Shown here in pieces: positions 1 to 8,305 of a DNA stretch of 33,954 bases; position 1 is the stretch's first letter; each line of letters begins with the position of its first letter. Position numbers and translations under genes: made by a program. Origin of the DNA: Planctomycetaceae bacterium (GTDB lineage: Bacteria > Planctomycetota > Planctomycetia > Pirellulales > Pirellulaceae); the NCBI GenBank assembly GCA_947463915.1, contig CANHVO010000026.1, positions 1 through 33,954 of the forward strand, read 5' to 3'. A model generated the notes under the pieces. It was not told the origin of the DNA, did not search any database, and saw nothing but the letters and a program-made list of their open reading frames with translations.

Positions 1-328
1 ACACACCGGAACCGTTGTTAAAGAACTGATAGAACCCTCCATTGTCGATGTCGGATTTGCCATGGTCCATTGCAGACAAAAGCTGGATGTCTCTGGGTAT
101 AGGAGAGCGAGTTGGATCGTAACCGTCGTCTGTCCAGCATTCAAAGGGACAAACATCATGCTGCGCTCGCCATTGTTCATGAAATGGCGTCACGTCAACT
201 TGAGCGTTTGAGGCGATGTAATCCTCACTCCATTTCATTGCGAGTGCATGTTCTTCTTGCGTCGCAATCCCATTTTGAATGCGATCCCAAATCTTAAGCT
301 TGAACGCGAAGTCGTGATTGGGTTCCAT
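1..328 (-). CDS. DUF4375 / DMP19-like protein, N-terminal part (cut by window edge)
   Basis: The reading frame is open from an ATG at 328 down to base 1 with no stop, so the 3' part lies outside the window. The 109 visible residues start MEPNHDFAFKLKIWDR and end in DIDNGGFYQFFNNGSG. That end matches the hallmark 'NGGFxQFFxN' motif of the DUF4375/DMP19 family, which is named after a Neisseria DNA-mimic protein; most members have no known function. An AGAGAG stretch precedes the ATG. A ~157 bp repeat begins 30 bp upstream, the same arrangement as for the gene at 648-1067. Small soluble proteins of this kind often sit in accessory or immunity-like arrays. The family call rests on one motif, so it is fairly but not fully secure. 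Confidence 0.72.
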   Translation of the reverse strand, partial: MEPNHDFAFKLKIWDRIQNGIATQEEHALAMKWSEDYIASNAQVDVTPFHEQWRAQHDVCPFECWTDDGYDPTRSPIPRDIQLLSAMDHGKSDIDNGGFYQFFNNGSGV

Positions 329-357
329 AGCTCTCTTGGCAAAACTTGTAATTCCCA

Positions 358-515
358 GGCGCGGTGCCGGTAAGCACATTTACAGTGTACCCCATCTGGC
401 CGTTTGATTGGGCTTGGCGTGCTGCTTGGAGTTGAATGTTTGGCTTGGTGCGGAGTAAATACCGGCGCTCCGGCGTGTCAAACCGGAGCGAGTTGGGCAG
501 GGGTGGTCTGGTCGG
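358..515. repeat. dispersed repeat copy A with core hairpin
   Basis: This stretch aligns base for base over most of its length with 1099-1255. Shared blocks include the GCCGGTAA start, CCCATCTG, GAATGTTT and CTCCGGCGTGTCAAACCGG. The core at 466-490 is an 8 bp perfect inverted repeat, CGCTCCGG / CCGGAGCG, around the 9-base loop CGTGTCAAA. It lies just upstream of the minus-strand gene that starts at 328. The rest of the 329-647 gap holds only a short open frame (572 to 294) that runs through the repeat; I do not regard it as a gene. Confidence 0.8.
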
Positions 516-647
516 AAGCAAGAGCGACGCAGGCAAACCCAAAAATACAGAAAAAGCAACTTGCCAGCTCATGGGCTCTCCCGGAAGGATAAACGTCTCC
601 GATAATCCAGCGGCGGCGAAAAAAGTTAATTGCAGGAAACGCTCGAT

Positions 648-1067
648 TCACCGTTTGGGTTCATCGGTTTTGTTTGGAAGTGTTGTGTTAAGCAGCAAAT
701 TCGAGTCGCCAATAGATATGGTTTCCACCCTGGCAACTCGAGTTCTTGGGCTGAGTTCGATGTCTCGCGTCACGAGCAATCCTCTTTCGTTGAGCATCCT
801 TACAACGGACTCGGTGCTTGAATCAAGGTAAATGTCAACTGTAGCGTCCGGAAAAGCATCCCGCGCATCACGAATGAGTTCCATTGCACGTGAAGCAGTG
901 GTAAATCGCCCAAAACTGCCGATCGTAAAATTCCCACAACTGAATCCAGCGGAGGCCTCATCGCACCACCATTCATCGCCACGATGACTGGTCCATCGCA
1001 ATGTCTCCCGCTTTTGAGGGGTTCCTTTCTCACGCGTGCCGAAGAAAAGGTTGATCCAAGACATCAT
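648..1067 (-). CDS. small hypothetical protein, 139 aa
   Basis: I do not recognise the family. The frame begins with two adjacent Met codons (1067 and 1064), preceded at a distance by AAGG. The protein is soluble, with no signal peptide or membrane segment. It shows a mixed alpha/beta pattern: a Trp-rich stretch with WWCDE, then a helix-like region (MELIRDARDAFPDATVDIYL) followed by VVRMLNERGLLVTRDIEL. Residue composition looks like a real protein and is unlike the shadow frames. It belongs to the same minus-strand string of small genes as the DUF4375 gene, and repeat copy B lies 32 bp upstream of its start. It could be an immunity-type or cassette-type gene, but that is only inference. Confidence 0.6.
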   Translation of the reverse strand: MMSWINLFFGTREKGTPQKRETLRWTSHRGDEWWCDEASAGFSCGNFTIGSFGRFTTASRAMELIRDARDAFPDATVDIYLDSSTESVVRMLNERGLLVTRDIELSPRTRVARVETISIGDSNLLLNTTLPNKTDEPKR

Positions 1068-1098
1068 GATTACTTTACCTTCGAACTAGTGATTCTCC

Positions 1099-1255
1099 GG
1101 CGAGGCGCCGGTAAACACGTTCTAAATGTATCCCATCTGCTGTTTGAATTGGCATGCGAGTTGCCTGGAGATGAATGTTTAGCTAGAAGCAGAGCATACG
1201 GCGACGCTCCGGCGTGTCAAACCGGTGCGAGTCGGGCAGTGGTGCCTGGACGTCG
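1099..1255. repeat. dispersed repeat copy B with core hairpin
   Basis: Second copy of the repeat at 358-515, same orientation. The core at 1205-1229 is CGCTCCGG / CCGGTGCG around the identical CGTGTCAAA loop, with one mismatch in the stem. It is 32 bp upstream of the minus-strand start at 1067, nearly the same spacing as copy A to its gene. Between this repeat and the intron-like remnant at 1404, bases 1256-1403 show nothing I can name. Confidence 0.8.
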
Positions 1256-1403
1256 CCAATCCGCGGCCAGCCAAGAGACAACAAAAGACCGTGGCAATCC
1301 CCCAGACCATCGCCAGGGAGTGCGCATGGAAAAGTCTTACGCTGTAAACCCAAACGGGTCTTGAGCCTAAAAACACTCTAGGCAGAGGTTACTCCCTTTC
1401 GTC

Positions 1404-1475
1404 GAACCGCCGTATGCGGCCCCGCGCATATGGTTGTATAGGGAGAGTACCCGGCAACGAGCTTTCTTACCCGGT
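1404..1475 (+). mobile_element. probable group II intron 3' remnant (domain V/VI-like)
   Basis: The stretch begins GAACCGCCGTATGCGG, goes on to a pairing strand GCGCATATGGTTGT, then GGGAG and TTACCCGGT. This is the usual order at the 3' end of bacterial group II introns: domain V hairpin, GGGAG, domain VI, ending near TACCCG. I can pair 12 of 13 positions in the domain V stem, counting G-T pairs, with one C/T mismatch. No reverse transcriptase or maturase frame is present, so it would be a relic. It abuts the 3' end of the truncated DUF5071 gene. Recognition is from memory of the consensus. Confidence 0.5.
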
Positions 1476-1730
1476 CTATCCGCTTTTCCGTTCGCGATTT
1501 TCTACATCGGCAAGTACAGCTGCCGCCACTTCATCGAGTTCTTCGTACCGTTCAGAGTCAGTTGGGTTTGCTGTAAGACGTTCGAGGTCGCGGCGAAAAT
1601 TCTCTGAACATGAAGGTTCCATTTGGCCAATTAGGCGGATGCACCAATACTTCCATATTAGGTCGTCGCCATCGAGTACCTTTCGTATCTCGGGTACAAC
1701 TACGTCACCAAGTGATGCCAGAAAAGTCAT
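1476..1730 (-). pseudogene. DUF5071-type protein, C-terminal remnant
   Basis: The 84 residues carry the C-terminal signature of DUF5071: VVPEIRKVLDGDDLIWKYWCIRLIG, then DLERLTANPTDSERYEELDEVA. Family members are usually longer, with an N-terminal part before the 'VVP.I..VL...D..WKYW' block that is missing here. The frame starts with an ATG overlapping the stop of the upstream chimeric frame by 4 bases. It may still be translated, but as a fragment. It probably lost its 5' half in the rearrangement that brought the pyrD and DUF1592-type ends next to it. Confidence 0.6.
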
Positions 1731-2032
1731 GCTTGTTGGAGATCAGCACCGATGGCCTCGCTCACATTCTTAAACCCATCCTTCAAGAGCAGGCTGCGTA
1801 GCCCTTGGTTGATGTGCGCAATGACGCCGGGGCCTTCATAGATGAGGGCGGTGTAGATTTGCACGAGCGAGGAGCCGAGGCGAAGTTTGCGGTAAGCATC
1901 AGCTGCGGTGAAGACACCACCGGTGCCGATGATGACGTGACGCTGGCGGTTTATCCGCATGGCTAGGCCGGCGATGCAGCGGTTGATCAAGTCTTCGACC
2001 GGTTGGCCAGCCACGGCACCGGGCAGCTGCTC
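1727..2032 (-). pseudogene. pyrD: dihydroorotate dehydrogenase (PyrD) C-terminal fragment
   Basis: The last ~100 residues of the frame match the end of class 2 dihydroorotate dehydrogenase. They include VIIGTGGVFTAADAYRKLRL and the FMN-phosphate-side sequence SLVQIYTALIYEGPGV, then the helical tail to GADLQQA and a stop. The N-terminal three quarters of the enzyme are absent: no FMN-binding beta strands, no catalytic Ser/Asn region. Upstream, the same frame continues without a stop into a DUF1592-family C-terminus, so this is a chimeric open frame rather than a working pyrD. An intact pyrD is expected elsewhere in the genome. Confidence 0.8.
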
Positions 2033-2677
2033 CCATGCACTGCGTGGTGTGGTGAGGCGCAGGGTGGCAGGTTTGCCGGGCGGTTGACGCATCAGCTCGC
2101 TAGTCGTGATGAGATATATGATTTCGCGAAGGGCGTAGCCTTTCGCTTTCCAATCGGATTGGAGGCGGCGAAGAGCAGGCTGGTCGGCGAAACCGAGCGG
2201 GCGGCCGAGGGCATAGGTAACGAGGCGATCGGCGAGGTTGTGCGCGAGGAGATCGGGGTGTTGGACGAGATAGGCTCGAATGTCGTTCGGACTGCTGAAG
2301 CGTTGGCCGCGATATTCGCCAGTCGTATCGATTGCAGCTCCACTTGCATAGGCGCTGCGGAATTTGCCAATCGGATCGTAAGCTTCGAGCACGAAGCCAA
2401 GCGGATCGATCTTGGCGTGGCAGTCAGCACAGGCTTGAACATTACGATGTTTCTCTAGCTGCTGGCGAATGGTGGTAGCTCCACGAATGTCGGGCTCAAC
2501 CGGTGGCACATCCGGCGGTGGTGGACTAGGTGGTGTGCCGAATAGTTTTTCAAGTACCCAGACACCGCGTTTCACGGGTGAGGTCTCAACTCCATTCGCT
2601 GTGATCGTAAGGATACTTGCTTGGCCGAGCAATCCGCGCCGTAATGATTCTACTGGCAAGTTAATGCGCTGGTCACG
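2033..2677 (-). pseudogene. DUF1592/1588/1585-type cytochrome, C-terminal fragment
   Basis: From about 2677 the frame matches the last ~200 residues of the DUF1588-DUF1585 end of the family: RRGLLGQASILTITANGVET, the proline run SPPPPDVPPVEPDIRGATT, heme motif CADCH, then NLADRLVTYALGRPLGFAD and LITTSELM. The N-terminal ~600 residues are missing. The N-terminal heme motif, DUF1587, DUF1595 and DUF1592 are absent, although three intact homologues elsewhere in the window have all of them. Between its start and the stop of the sialidase-like gene (2678-2792) lies only repeat-like sequence resembling CCTTTGTGCCTCTGTGAGAG. The 3' end runs in frame into the PyrD fragment. Confidence 0.75.
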
Positions 2678-2792
2678 CCCGGTAACTACCGCCGCAGTCT
2701 CACATCCAGCCAGCGATGATCCTGCGTTGTTCTGGCCTCGAGGTCGTGGCCTAGTGAAGCAGTCTCTCACAGAGGCACAAAGGCACGTAGAT

Positions 2793-5700
2793 TTACTGCG
2801 GCGGAAGTTTGACGCTATAGTGGACGCAGCGATGGCGGTTGTCGTCGAAGGCGAAGTGCAGCCATTGCTTGTCGGCGCTGACGAAGCCATCGGGATAGTT
2901 CATGCGGCCTCCCGGACCGTCGCAGGACTCGGCTTGTAACACGCGCTGATATGGCCAGGTCTTCATGCCGTCGAAGCTAATCCAAAGTGCCATTGGACTT
3001 CGATGCTTGGGATTGGGATTGTGCAGCATGGCTACGCTGTCGCCTCCCAAACTGTAGAGCATTGCCTTGGAACCGGGGTTGGGGATCATGGTCCTCGTCG
3101 CGAACATTGGCCATGTTTGACCGCCGTCGCTCGACTCGGCGTAATAGAGGACTCCGCCGAGTCGGTCCGCGCGGATCACCATCGCAACCCGACCGTCAGC
3201 CAACTCGACGAGACTGTTTTCAGCCCATCCATGATACCGGTCGTCGTCGGTGATGCGGATGTTGCCGTGCTCGGAGAATGTCCTTCCGCCGTCGCGACTG
3301 ATGAGTACTCCGTTACGCGGATTACTAACGTAGTGTACTAACGTCTTGTGCCACGGTTTTCCCTCTTGCGGAGGTTCCGGAGTACCATCCGGAGGTCCGA
3401 GGTAATGTTGGAAAGGGATCAGGATATCGCCATTGCGCTTGATAATGTGCCCACGAATGAATGTCAACTTCGCCAAGCGACCCGGCATCGATTCAGGTTT
3501 GCCCCAAGTTCGACCGCTATCGTTGCTATGCATCTGCCACGATTGCCAATCGCGGCCCCAGGTCTGCGAATGCGTGCTAAAGAACATCGTAGTGCGATTT
3601 CCGATCGTCATGATCTCCGTCGCCCCCTGGCCGCTTGTCACTCCACTATGAGGAAACGTCGTCTCGACGGTTGATAAAGGAGACCAACTGCGGCCTTCAT
3701 CGGTACTGCGTGTGATACCGATGTAGTTCTTCGGCGATGGTTCAAAGTCATCGCCTGCCAGCATCGAGATAATCCACGAGTTATCAGGCATAGGTCGCAG
3801 CGTTGTGTCGCACACCATCTTGTTGGGAGTTATGCCATCGTACGGAATGCTGGTGCGATCTTGTTTCGCGTCTTCGATCGCTTGCAAGGACCACTTATCG
3901 CTTGGACGAATTGCTACCGGTAGACTCGCTTTGTTAGCTAGCATGCGAAGCTTTGCGCCGAGCGAGACGATCTTGCCGGCGAGCACATCCTCTTCACGGA
4001 ATTTCGCCATTAAGATCTCCGCGTCAGTGTGACGGTTCCAATCATAAAGGATGTGGATCAGGCCATCGGGCGATTCGAAACCATCGGGATACGACACCGC
4101 ATTGCGATCATCGAGCAGCAGACCGCCTTTCCACGTCTGACCATCATCCTCGGAAAGCCATGCGCTCAAGTGCGTTCGCTTTTGCAGACGCTCGGTGGGC
4201 GAGCCGTTCTTCACCAACAAGATGCGACCGGACTTCAGTCGACGGAGAAAGAATCTCGCATTGATGTTTTGCACCGTCGCGGCCTGACGCGGTTCACTCC
4301 AGGTTTTACCGCCATCGCTGGAAAAACTCTCGTGTGGCTGGCCCTTCGTACGCGCTAGCATCCACAAGCGGCCATCGCGCAGCTCGACCGTCATATGCTC
4401 GTCGAACTCCCAATCCGGGAACTGCAAGCTACCACGTTCTTTCCAGGTAATGCCTTCATCGATTGAGGCATAAACCCTCGCTGTTTTCTTGTGCCAATCG
4501 GAGACCGGCAACAACCAGTCGCCGCTCTTTAGCACCGTCGGCTTGTTCAGCGTGCAACCCTCGGCGAACTGAATCGGATCGGACCACTTGGGTTCAGCGG
4601 CATCGGGATCATCGCAGCGGATAAACCAGTTCGTGATCCGTTTCTGAGGATCGCCGAGTTGCTGATCGAAGAACAACCACAATCGCCCTTTCGGATCGCT
4701 CCACAAATTGCCCACCAGCGCGCCGCTGAGCTTCTGTTCGGGGGCCGTCCGCGCGCCGACAGCTAGACGCGGTTTCGACCATGTGGTGCCTGCATCATCG
4801 CTTGTTGCTAGCAGAAAGTAACCATCCTTCTTGTCACCCGTGCCAGTCCAGCAACCCCAGATGCGGCCTTTCGGTGTCCGATCCATGCCGATGATCATTG
4901 CGCCCGACCGGGCTTCGTCTTGAAACGACGCACCTGGATCTGAAATCACCACCGGCGCGTTGAGCCCCGGCTTTGAAACAGCCGCACCATCCGCAAGCGC
5001 CAACAGCACCATCTTGTTGAACTTTATTCGCTCGCCACTCTTAACCTCTTTGTGGAAAAGGCTCACACGATTGATCTCGCCGGGGAATAGCTGAACCTCG
5101 GGCACGTCCACTTTGGTGAAGCCCGCTTTGCGAAGCGCTTCCTCTTGGCTCGCGGCCCCTGGTCGAATTGTCGGCGTGAGCGCGAAGAGTTTGCCAGGTT
5201 TGGTGACCTCCACGTCGGTCTTCTCGATGCTCGTACGGAAGAACGGCAGGTCGCGCACCTGCTCGGGAAATTCCTGGATGACGTAGTCGCGGTCGGTGAA
5301 GAGCTTCACACCACCTTTGATGATTGCAGACTCGATGGGAGGGGGCGGTGCCCAAGCGATTCGCTTTTGGCCGGTCTGCGGCTCGAACCGACCAACATCC
5401 TCCAACTTACCGAACATGATACGGTCGGAGGAGCCTCTGTGATCGCTTTGCGTGACGGTGAGCCAAATCGTGCCGTCGTGTACATGGAAGGTCGGATACT
5501 GGAATGAGTGCGGCGACTCGAAGCGGTACTTGCGTTCCCATGTCTTACCATCGCTGGAGATGTCCACGTTGAAGACGCTGCGATTGCAATCGTGGAAGCG
5601 AGTGTTTTCCTGCCAGCCTAGATAATAGACGCCACCGAATTTGTCGAAAGTCGGTTTCGAGTTCAGGCCGTTGGGCACAAACGGCATCGTCTGGCCGACG

Positions 5701-6584
5701 CTCCATGTCTTGCCCTCTTTGCTCGTCGTGAAGTGATAGTTGCCCGCGTCGTTGCGACAGATTGCCATCCAAGTGCCGTCAGGCAAACGGTTCACCGCCG
5801 ACTCGCTGAGCTGCTGCGACTGCGGCTCGTTGTAGTGGCCGATGATCTCGAAAGTGGTGAAGTCATCTTGCAACACGGCAAGGGCGTTTTGCTTGCCCGG
5901 GAAGTTGTTGAGGGCTACGTAGCGGCGACCGTCGAACTCTTTGAATGAATCGAAGATGTAGAGCCCTTCGCGAACCGGCGGCTTCGTGAAGCCATGCGCC
6001 GCTGCGTCAGCATGAAAATGACGCGGCTCCATGTCGAAGGTCCCTGCCGCTGTTTTGAGCTTCGCCTTGTGAATGCTCTCCTCAAAGGTCTGTGTGCGAA
6101 GATCGAAGTCACGAAACCATGTCACTGCCTGTTCCTTGGATGGCTGGCTGCAGAAGTAAGTCCGCAGCGTGTGGTCGTCCTTGCGAATGATGCGCGGCAC
6201 GAAGACCTGCGCCTCCGGCAGGGTGACGTTTGCAAACGCCTGGCCTGCTCGAGCCATTGGGATGGTCTTTTCCACTGCCAGCGTCTTTAGGTTCACTACC
6301 GTCAGTACGCAATACATCGCCGCGCCAGCACCGTGGCCAGGAGCGACATCATTGTCGTGCTCGACGATGTAGGCACGCTCGCCGACGCAAACGAACTCCG
6401 CATCATGCGCTCCCTTAACCTGTGCCGCACTTATCTTGAAAAGACGCTGCATGACAATGTCACCAGCCAGCGCCGCGTCCCAGTTGGCAGGGAGCAACGA
6501 TGGCTTGTCGAGCTTGTTAATGGTCTGTGCCCGTGCATCAGTGACGAAGAGGAACGACGCTAAAAATAGTAGTAGAGTTCTCAT
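2793..6584 (-). CDS. exported sialidase-like protein with three BNR propeller units
   Basis: Start chosen at the ATG at 6584, because MRTLLLFLASFLFVTDARA directly forms a signal peptide; an ATG 33 bases further out would add a charged tail. The 1263-residue protein holds three sialidase/BNR-type regions, roughly residues 30-410, 520-860 and 895-1260. At least eight Asp-box motifs are visible, such as SDDAGTTW, SSDGGKTW, SEDDGQTW, STDEGRSW and SRDGGRTF. The second and third units follow the exo-alpha-sialidase pattern, ending in NYPDGF or SYPDGF plus a hydrophobic strand. The usual job of such folds is hydrolysis of sialic acids or related sugars; real activity cannot be read here, and many planctomycete members are uncharacterised. 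It is last in the minus-strand run, 237 bases after the DUF1501 gene, and may have its own promoter. Confidence 0.85.
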   Translation of the reverse strand: MRTLLLFLASFLFVTDARAQTINKLDKPSLLPANWDAALAGDIVMQRLFKISAAQVKGAHDAEFVCVGERAYIVEHDNDVAPGHGAGAAMYCVLTVVNLKTLAVEKTIPMARAGQAFANVTLPEAQVFVPRIIRKDDHTLRTYFCSQPSKEQAVTWFRDFDLRTQTFEESIHKAKLKTAAGTFDMEPRHFHADAAAHGFTKPPVREGLYIFDSFKEFDGRRYVALNNFPGKQNALAVLQDDFTTFEIIGHYNEPQSQQLSESAVNRLPDGTWMAICRNDAGNYHFTTSKEGKTWSVGQTMPFVPNGLNSKPTFDKFGGVYYLGWQENTRFHDCNRSVFNVDISSDGKTWERKYRFESPHSFQYPTFHVHDGTIWLTVTQSDHRGSSDRIMFGKLEDVGRFEPQTGQKRIAWAPPPPIESAIIKGGVKLFTDRDYVIQEFPEQVRDLPFFRTSIEKTDVEVTKPGKLFALTPTIRPGAASQEEALRKAGFTKVDVPEVQLFPGEINRVSLFHKEVKSGERIKFNKMVLLALADGAAVSKPGLNAPVVISDPGASFQDEARSGAMIIGMDRTPKGRIWGCWTGTGDKKDGYFLLATSDDAGTTWSKPRLAVGARTAPEQKLSGALVGNLWSDPKGRLWLFFDQQLGDPQKRITNWFIRCDDPDAAEPKWSDPIQFAEGCTLNKPTVLKSGDWLLPVSDWHKKTARVYASIDEGITWKERGSLQFPDWEFDEHMTVELRDGRLWMLARTKGQPHESFSSDGGKTWSEPRQAATVQNINARFFLRRLKSGRILLVKNGSPTERLQKRTHLSAWLSEDDGQTWKGGLLLDDRNAVSYPDGFESPDGLIHILYDWNRHTDAEILMAKFREEDVLAGKIVSLGAKLRMLANKASLPVAIRPSDKWSLQAIEDAKQDRTSIPYDGITPNKMVCDTTLRPMPDNSWIISMLAGDDFEPSPKNYIGITRSTDEGRSWSPLSTVETTFPHSGVTSGQGATEIMTIGNRTTMFFSTHSQTWGRDWQSWQMHSNDSGRTWGKPESMPGRLAKLTFIRGHIIKRNGDILIPFQHYLGPPDGTPEPPQEGKPWHKTLVHYVSNPRNGVLISRDGGRTFSEHGNIRITDDDRYHGWAENSLVELADGRVAMVIRADRLGGVLYYAESSDGGQTWPMFATRTMIPNPGSKAMLYSLGGDSVAMLHNPNPKHRSPMALWISFDGMKTWPYQRVLQAESCDGPGGRMNYPDGFVSADKQWLHFAFDDNRHRCVHYSVKLPPQ

Positions 6585-6665
6585 GGATGAAAAGCTAGCA
6601 GGCTTCCGGCGGGGCACGAAAAATCTGAATCGTCAATCACAAATAGCCTACCATAAATCACAGTT

Positions 6666-6697
6666 GATTGATGAGTGGTGATTGATGAGTGGCGATT
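6666..6697. repeat. tandem 14-mer GATTGATGAGTGG repeat
   Basis: Two adjacent copies of a 14-base unit, GATTGATGAGTGGT and GATTGATGAGTGGC, are followed by a partial GATT. They lie in the leader of the sialidase-like gene. Related sequence occurs at 12388-12405, 12477-12503 and 15233-15259, always at gene junctions of the same operon. Confidence 0.75.
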
Positions 6698-6821
6698 TTT
6701 GAAGGACTTGGACTGAGAGATGGTATTGGGCCGGTTCGTTGTTTTGCCTTTTCCTCCGCGGTTTTGACGCTCGACTCAAATGGCCTATGAGCCACATTCG
6801 ATGGGTTGTGCTGTGCGAATA

Positions 6822-8288
6822 CTATGCGAGGATGTCTTCGATGACATGCCCATGCACATCGGTGAGTCGTCGTTCGGTGCCGTTGAAATAGTAGCTCAAC
6901 CGCGTGTGATCAAGACCGAGTAGGTGAAGGAGCGTAGCGTTGAAGTCGTACAGGGTTTTAACGTTTTCAATGGCTTTCCATCCGAGTTCATCAGTGCTGC
7001 CGATGCTGATACCAGGCTTCACTCCTGCTCCCATGAGCCAGCAAGTGAAGCCGTCGATGTTGTGGTCGCGACCTGTGCCGTTGGCCTGCATGAATGGTAA
7101 ACGACCAAACTCGGTGCACCAGACGACGAGCGTTTTGGCGAGTTGGCCTCGCTGCTTGAGATCATTGAGCAACGCGGCGGTTGGCTGGTCGAGTATTTCG
7201 GCGTGCGTCCCATGGCTCTTGACGATTTCGGAGTGGCTGTCCCAATTGAGTTTGCCACCGCTTGCGTACGCGCCATTAAAGAGTTGCACGACGCGCACAC
7301 CTTGCTCCAACAAACGGCGCGCGAGTAGACAATTGCGAGCGTATTCGGCTTTGATTGTGTTGGTGGAGTTCACGCCGTAGCTATCGAGTGTCTTTGCGCT
7401 TTCCTGAGTGAGGTCCATGAGGCTGGGGATGCTGGTTTGCATGCGGCCGGCAAGCTCGTAACTACTGATGCGAGCTGCTAGATCGGTATCCCCCGGGTAA
7501 CGGACCAAGTGTTCGTGATTGAGTTTGGTGAGTAGATCGACAGTCGTTTTGTTTGAACCTTCCTTGAACCCTTGAGCACGAAGGTTCTGTGGTGGCTCTG
7601 ACGCGCTGAATGCCGTCCCTTGAAAGGTTGCAGGCAGAAAACCACTGCCCCAGTTGTTCGGCCCAGCCTGCGAGCGACCACGCGGATCGGCGATTGCGAC
7701 GAAACTAGGTAAGTTTTCATTGATCGTGCCAAGCGCGTACGTCGTCCAAGCACCGAGGCTGGGGTAGCCTTCGAAGGTAAATCCGGTGGAGAGGAAATTT
7801 TCCGCTTGCGTATGAGCGCTGTTCTTCGCCGTGAGAGAATGAATGAAACAGATGTCGTCTGCGAGTTCGGCTAGATGGGGCATGAGATTGGAAATCATCT
7901 TGCCGCATTGACCTCGCGGCTTAAACTCCCAAAAAGGTTGTGCAAGATTGCCGATTGGCCCTTCAAACGTGACTTTCGGCGCATTGGGTGGAACTTGGCC
8001 GTGATGCTTGTAGAGCTCGGGTTTATAGTCCCAAGTATCAATGTGGCTGACTGCCCCGGCGCAGAAGATCATGAGGACTTGCTCCGCTTTCGCTGCGAAA
8101 TGCGGTTGCCGTTTGGCAAATGGGCGAGCTGGATCGATGCTTGGGCGGAATGGAGTTGGCTTTTCTTCGGCAGCATACAGGCCATCGCGAGCGAGCAAAT
8201 GCGACAATGCGATGCCACCGGCCGAGGTGGCGAAATTGGAAAGGAAATTACGACGCCCGAGTTGCTGGACGGGATGCGTGCATTTCAT
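6822..8288 (-). CDS. DUF1501 family protein, Tat-exported
   Basis: DUF1501 proteins have an alkaline-phosphatase/sulfatase-like fold and are hugely expanded in planctomycetes; their reaction is unknown. The N-terminus shows a twin-arginine signal, LGRRNFLSNFATSAGGIALS. The core follows with HIDTWDYKPEL, KMISNLMPHLAELADDICFI, NWDSHSEIVKSHG and VVWCTEFGRLPF. The family-typical end is TLLHLLGLDHTRLSYYFNGT...RLTDVHGHV. I take the ATG at 8288, which has AAAGGA upstream. A GTG at 8309 overlaps the stop of the preceding gene by 4 bases and is the alternative. Its partner directly upstream is a PSD1-DUF1549-DUF1553 protein, the standard planctomycete pairing, which suggests coupled expression and joint function at or beyond the cytoplasmic membrane. 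Confidence 0.9.
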   Translation of the reverse strand: MKCTHPVQQLGRRNFLSNFATSAGGIALSHLLARDGLYAAEEKPTPFRPSIDPARPFAKRQPHFAAKAEQVLMIFCAGAVSHIDTWDYKPELYKHHGQVPPNAPKVTFEGPIGNLAQPFWEFKPRGQCGKMISNLMPHLAELADDICFIHSLTAKNSAHTQAENFLSTGFTFEGYPSLGAWTTYALGTINENLPSFVAIADPRGRSQAGPNNWGSGFLPATFQGTAFSASEPPQNLRAQGFKEGSNKTTVDLLTKLNHEHLVRYPGDTDLAARISSYELAGRMQTSIPSLMDLTQESAKTLDSYGVNSTNTIKAEYARNCLLARRLLEQGVRVVQLFNGAYASGGKLNWDSHSEIVKSHGTHAEILDQPTAALLNDLKQRGQLAKTLVVWCTEFGRLPFMQANGTGRDHNIDGFTCWLMGAGVKPGISIGSTDELGWKAIENVKTLYDFNATLLHLLGLDHTRLSYYFNGTERRLTDVHGHVIEDILA

Positions 8289-8305
8289 CGTTTGGCGCAT
8301 TCCTT

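Noticed and set aside
358-515. Integron attC site
   Set aside because: The cassette-like layout prompted a look for RYYYAAC and GTTRRRY core pairs. A single GCCCAAC is present in copy A but not in copy B, and no matching core was found.
294-572. 92-codon minus-strand frame beginning MSWQVAFSVFLGLP
   Set aside because: It starts like a signal peptide, but most of it is the translated repeat copy A and it overlaps the start of the DUF4375 gene. I see no independent support for a protein.
1179-1376. 65-codon minus-strand frame through repeat copy B
   Set aside because: Composition is repeat-derived and it has no family match; it mirrors the frame in copy A only because the DNA is repeated.
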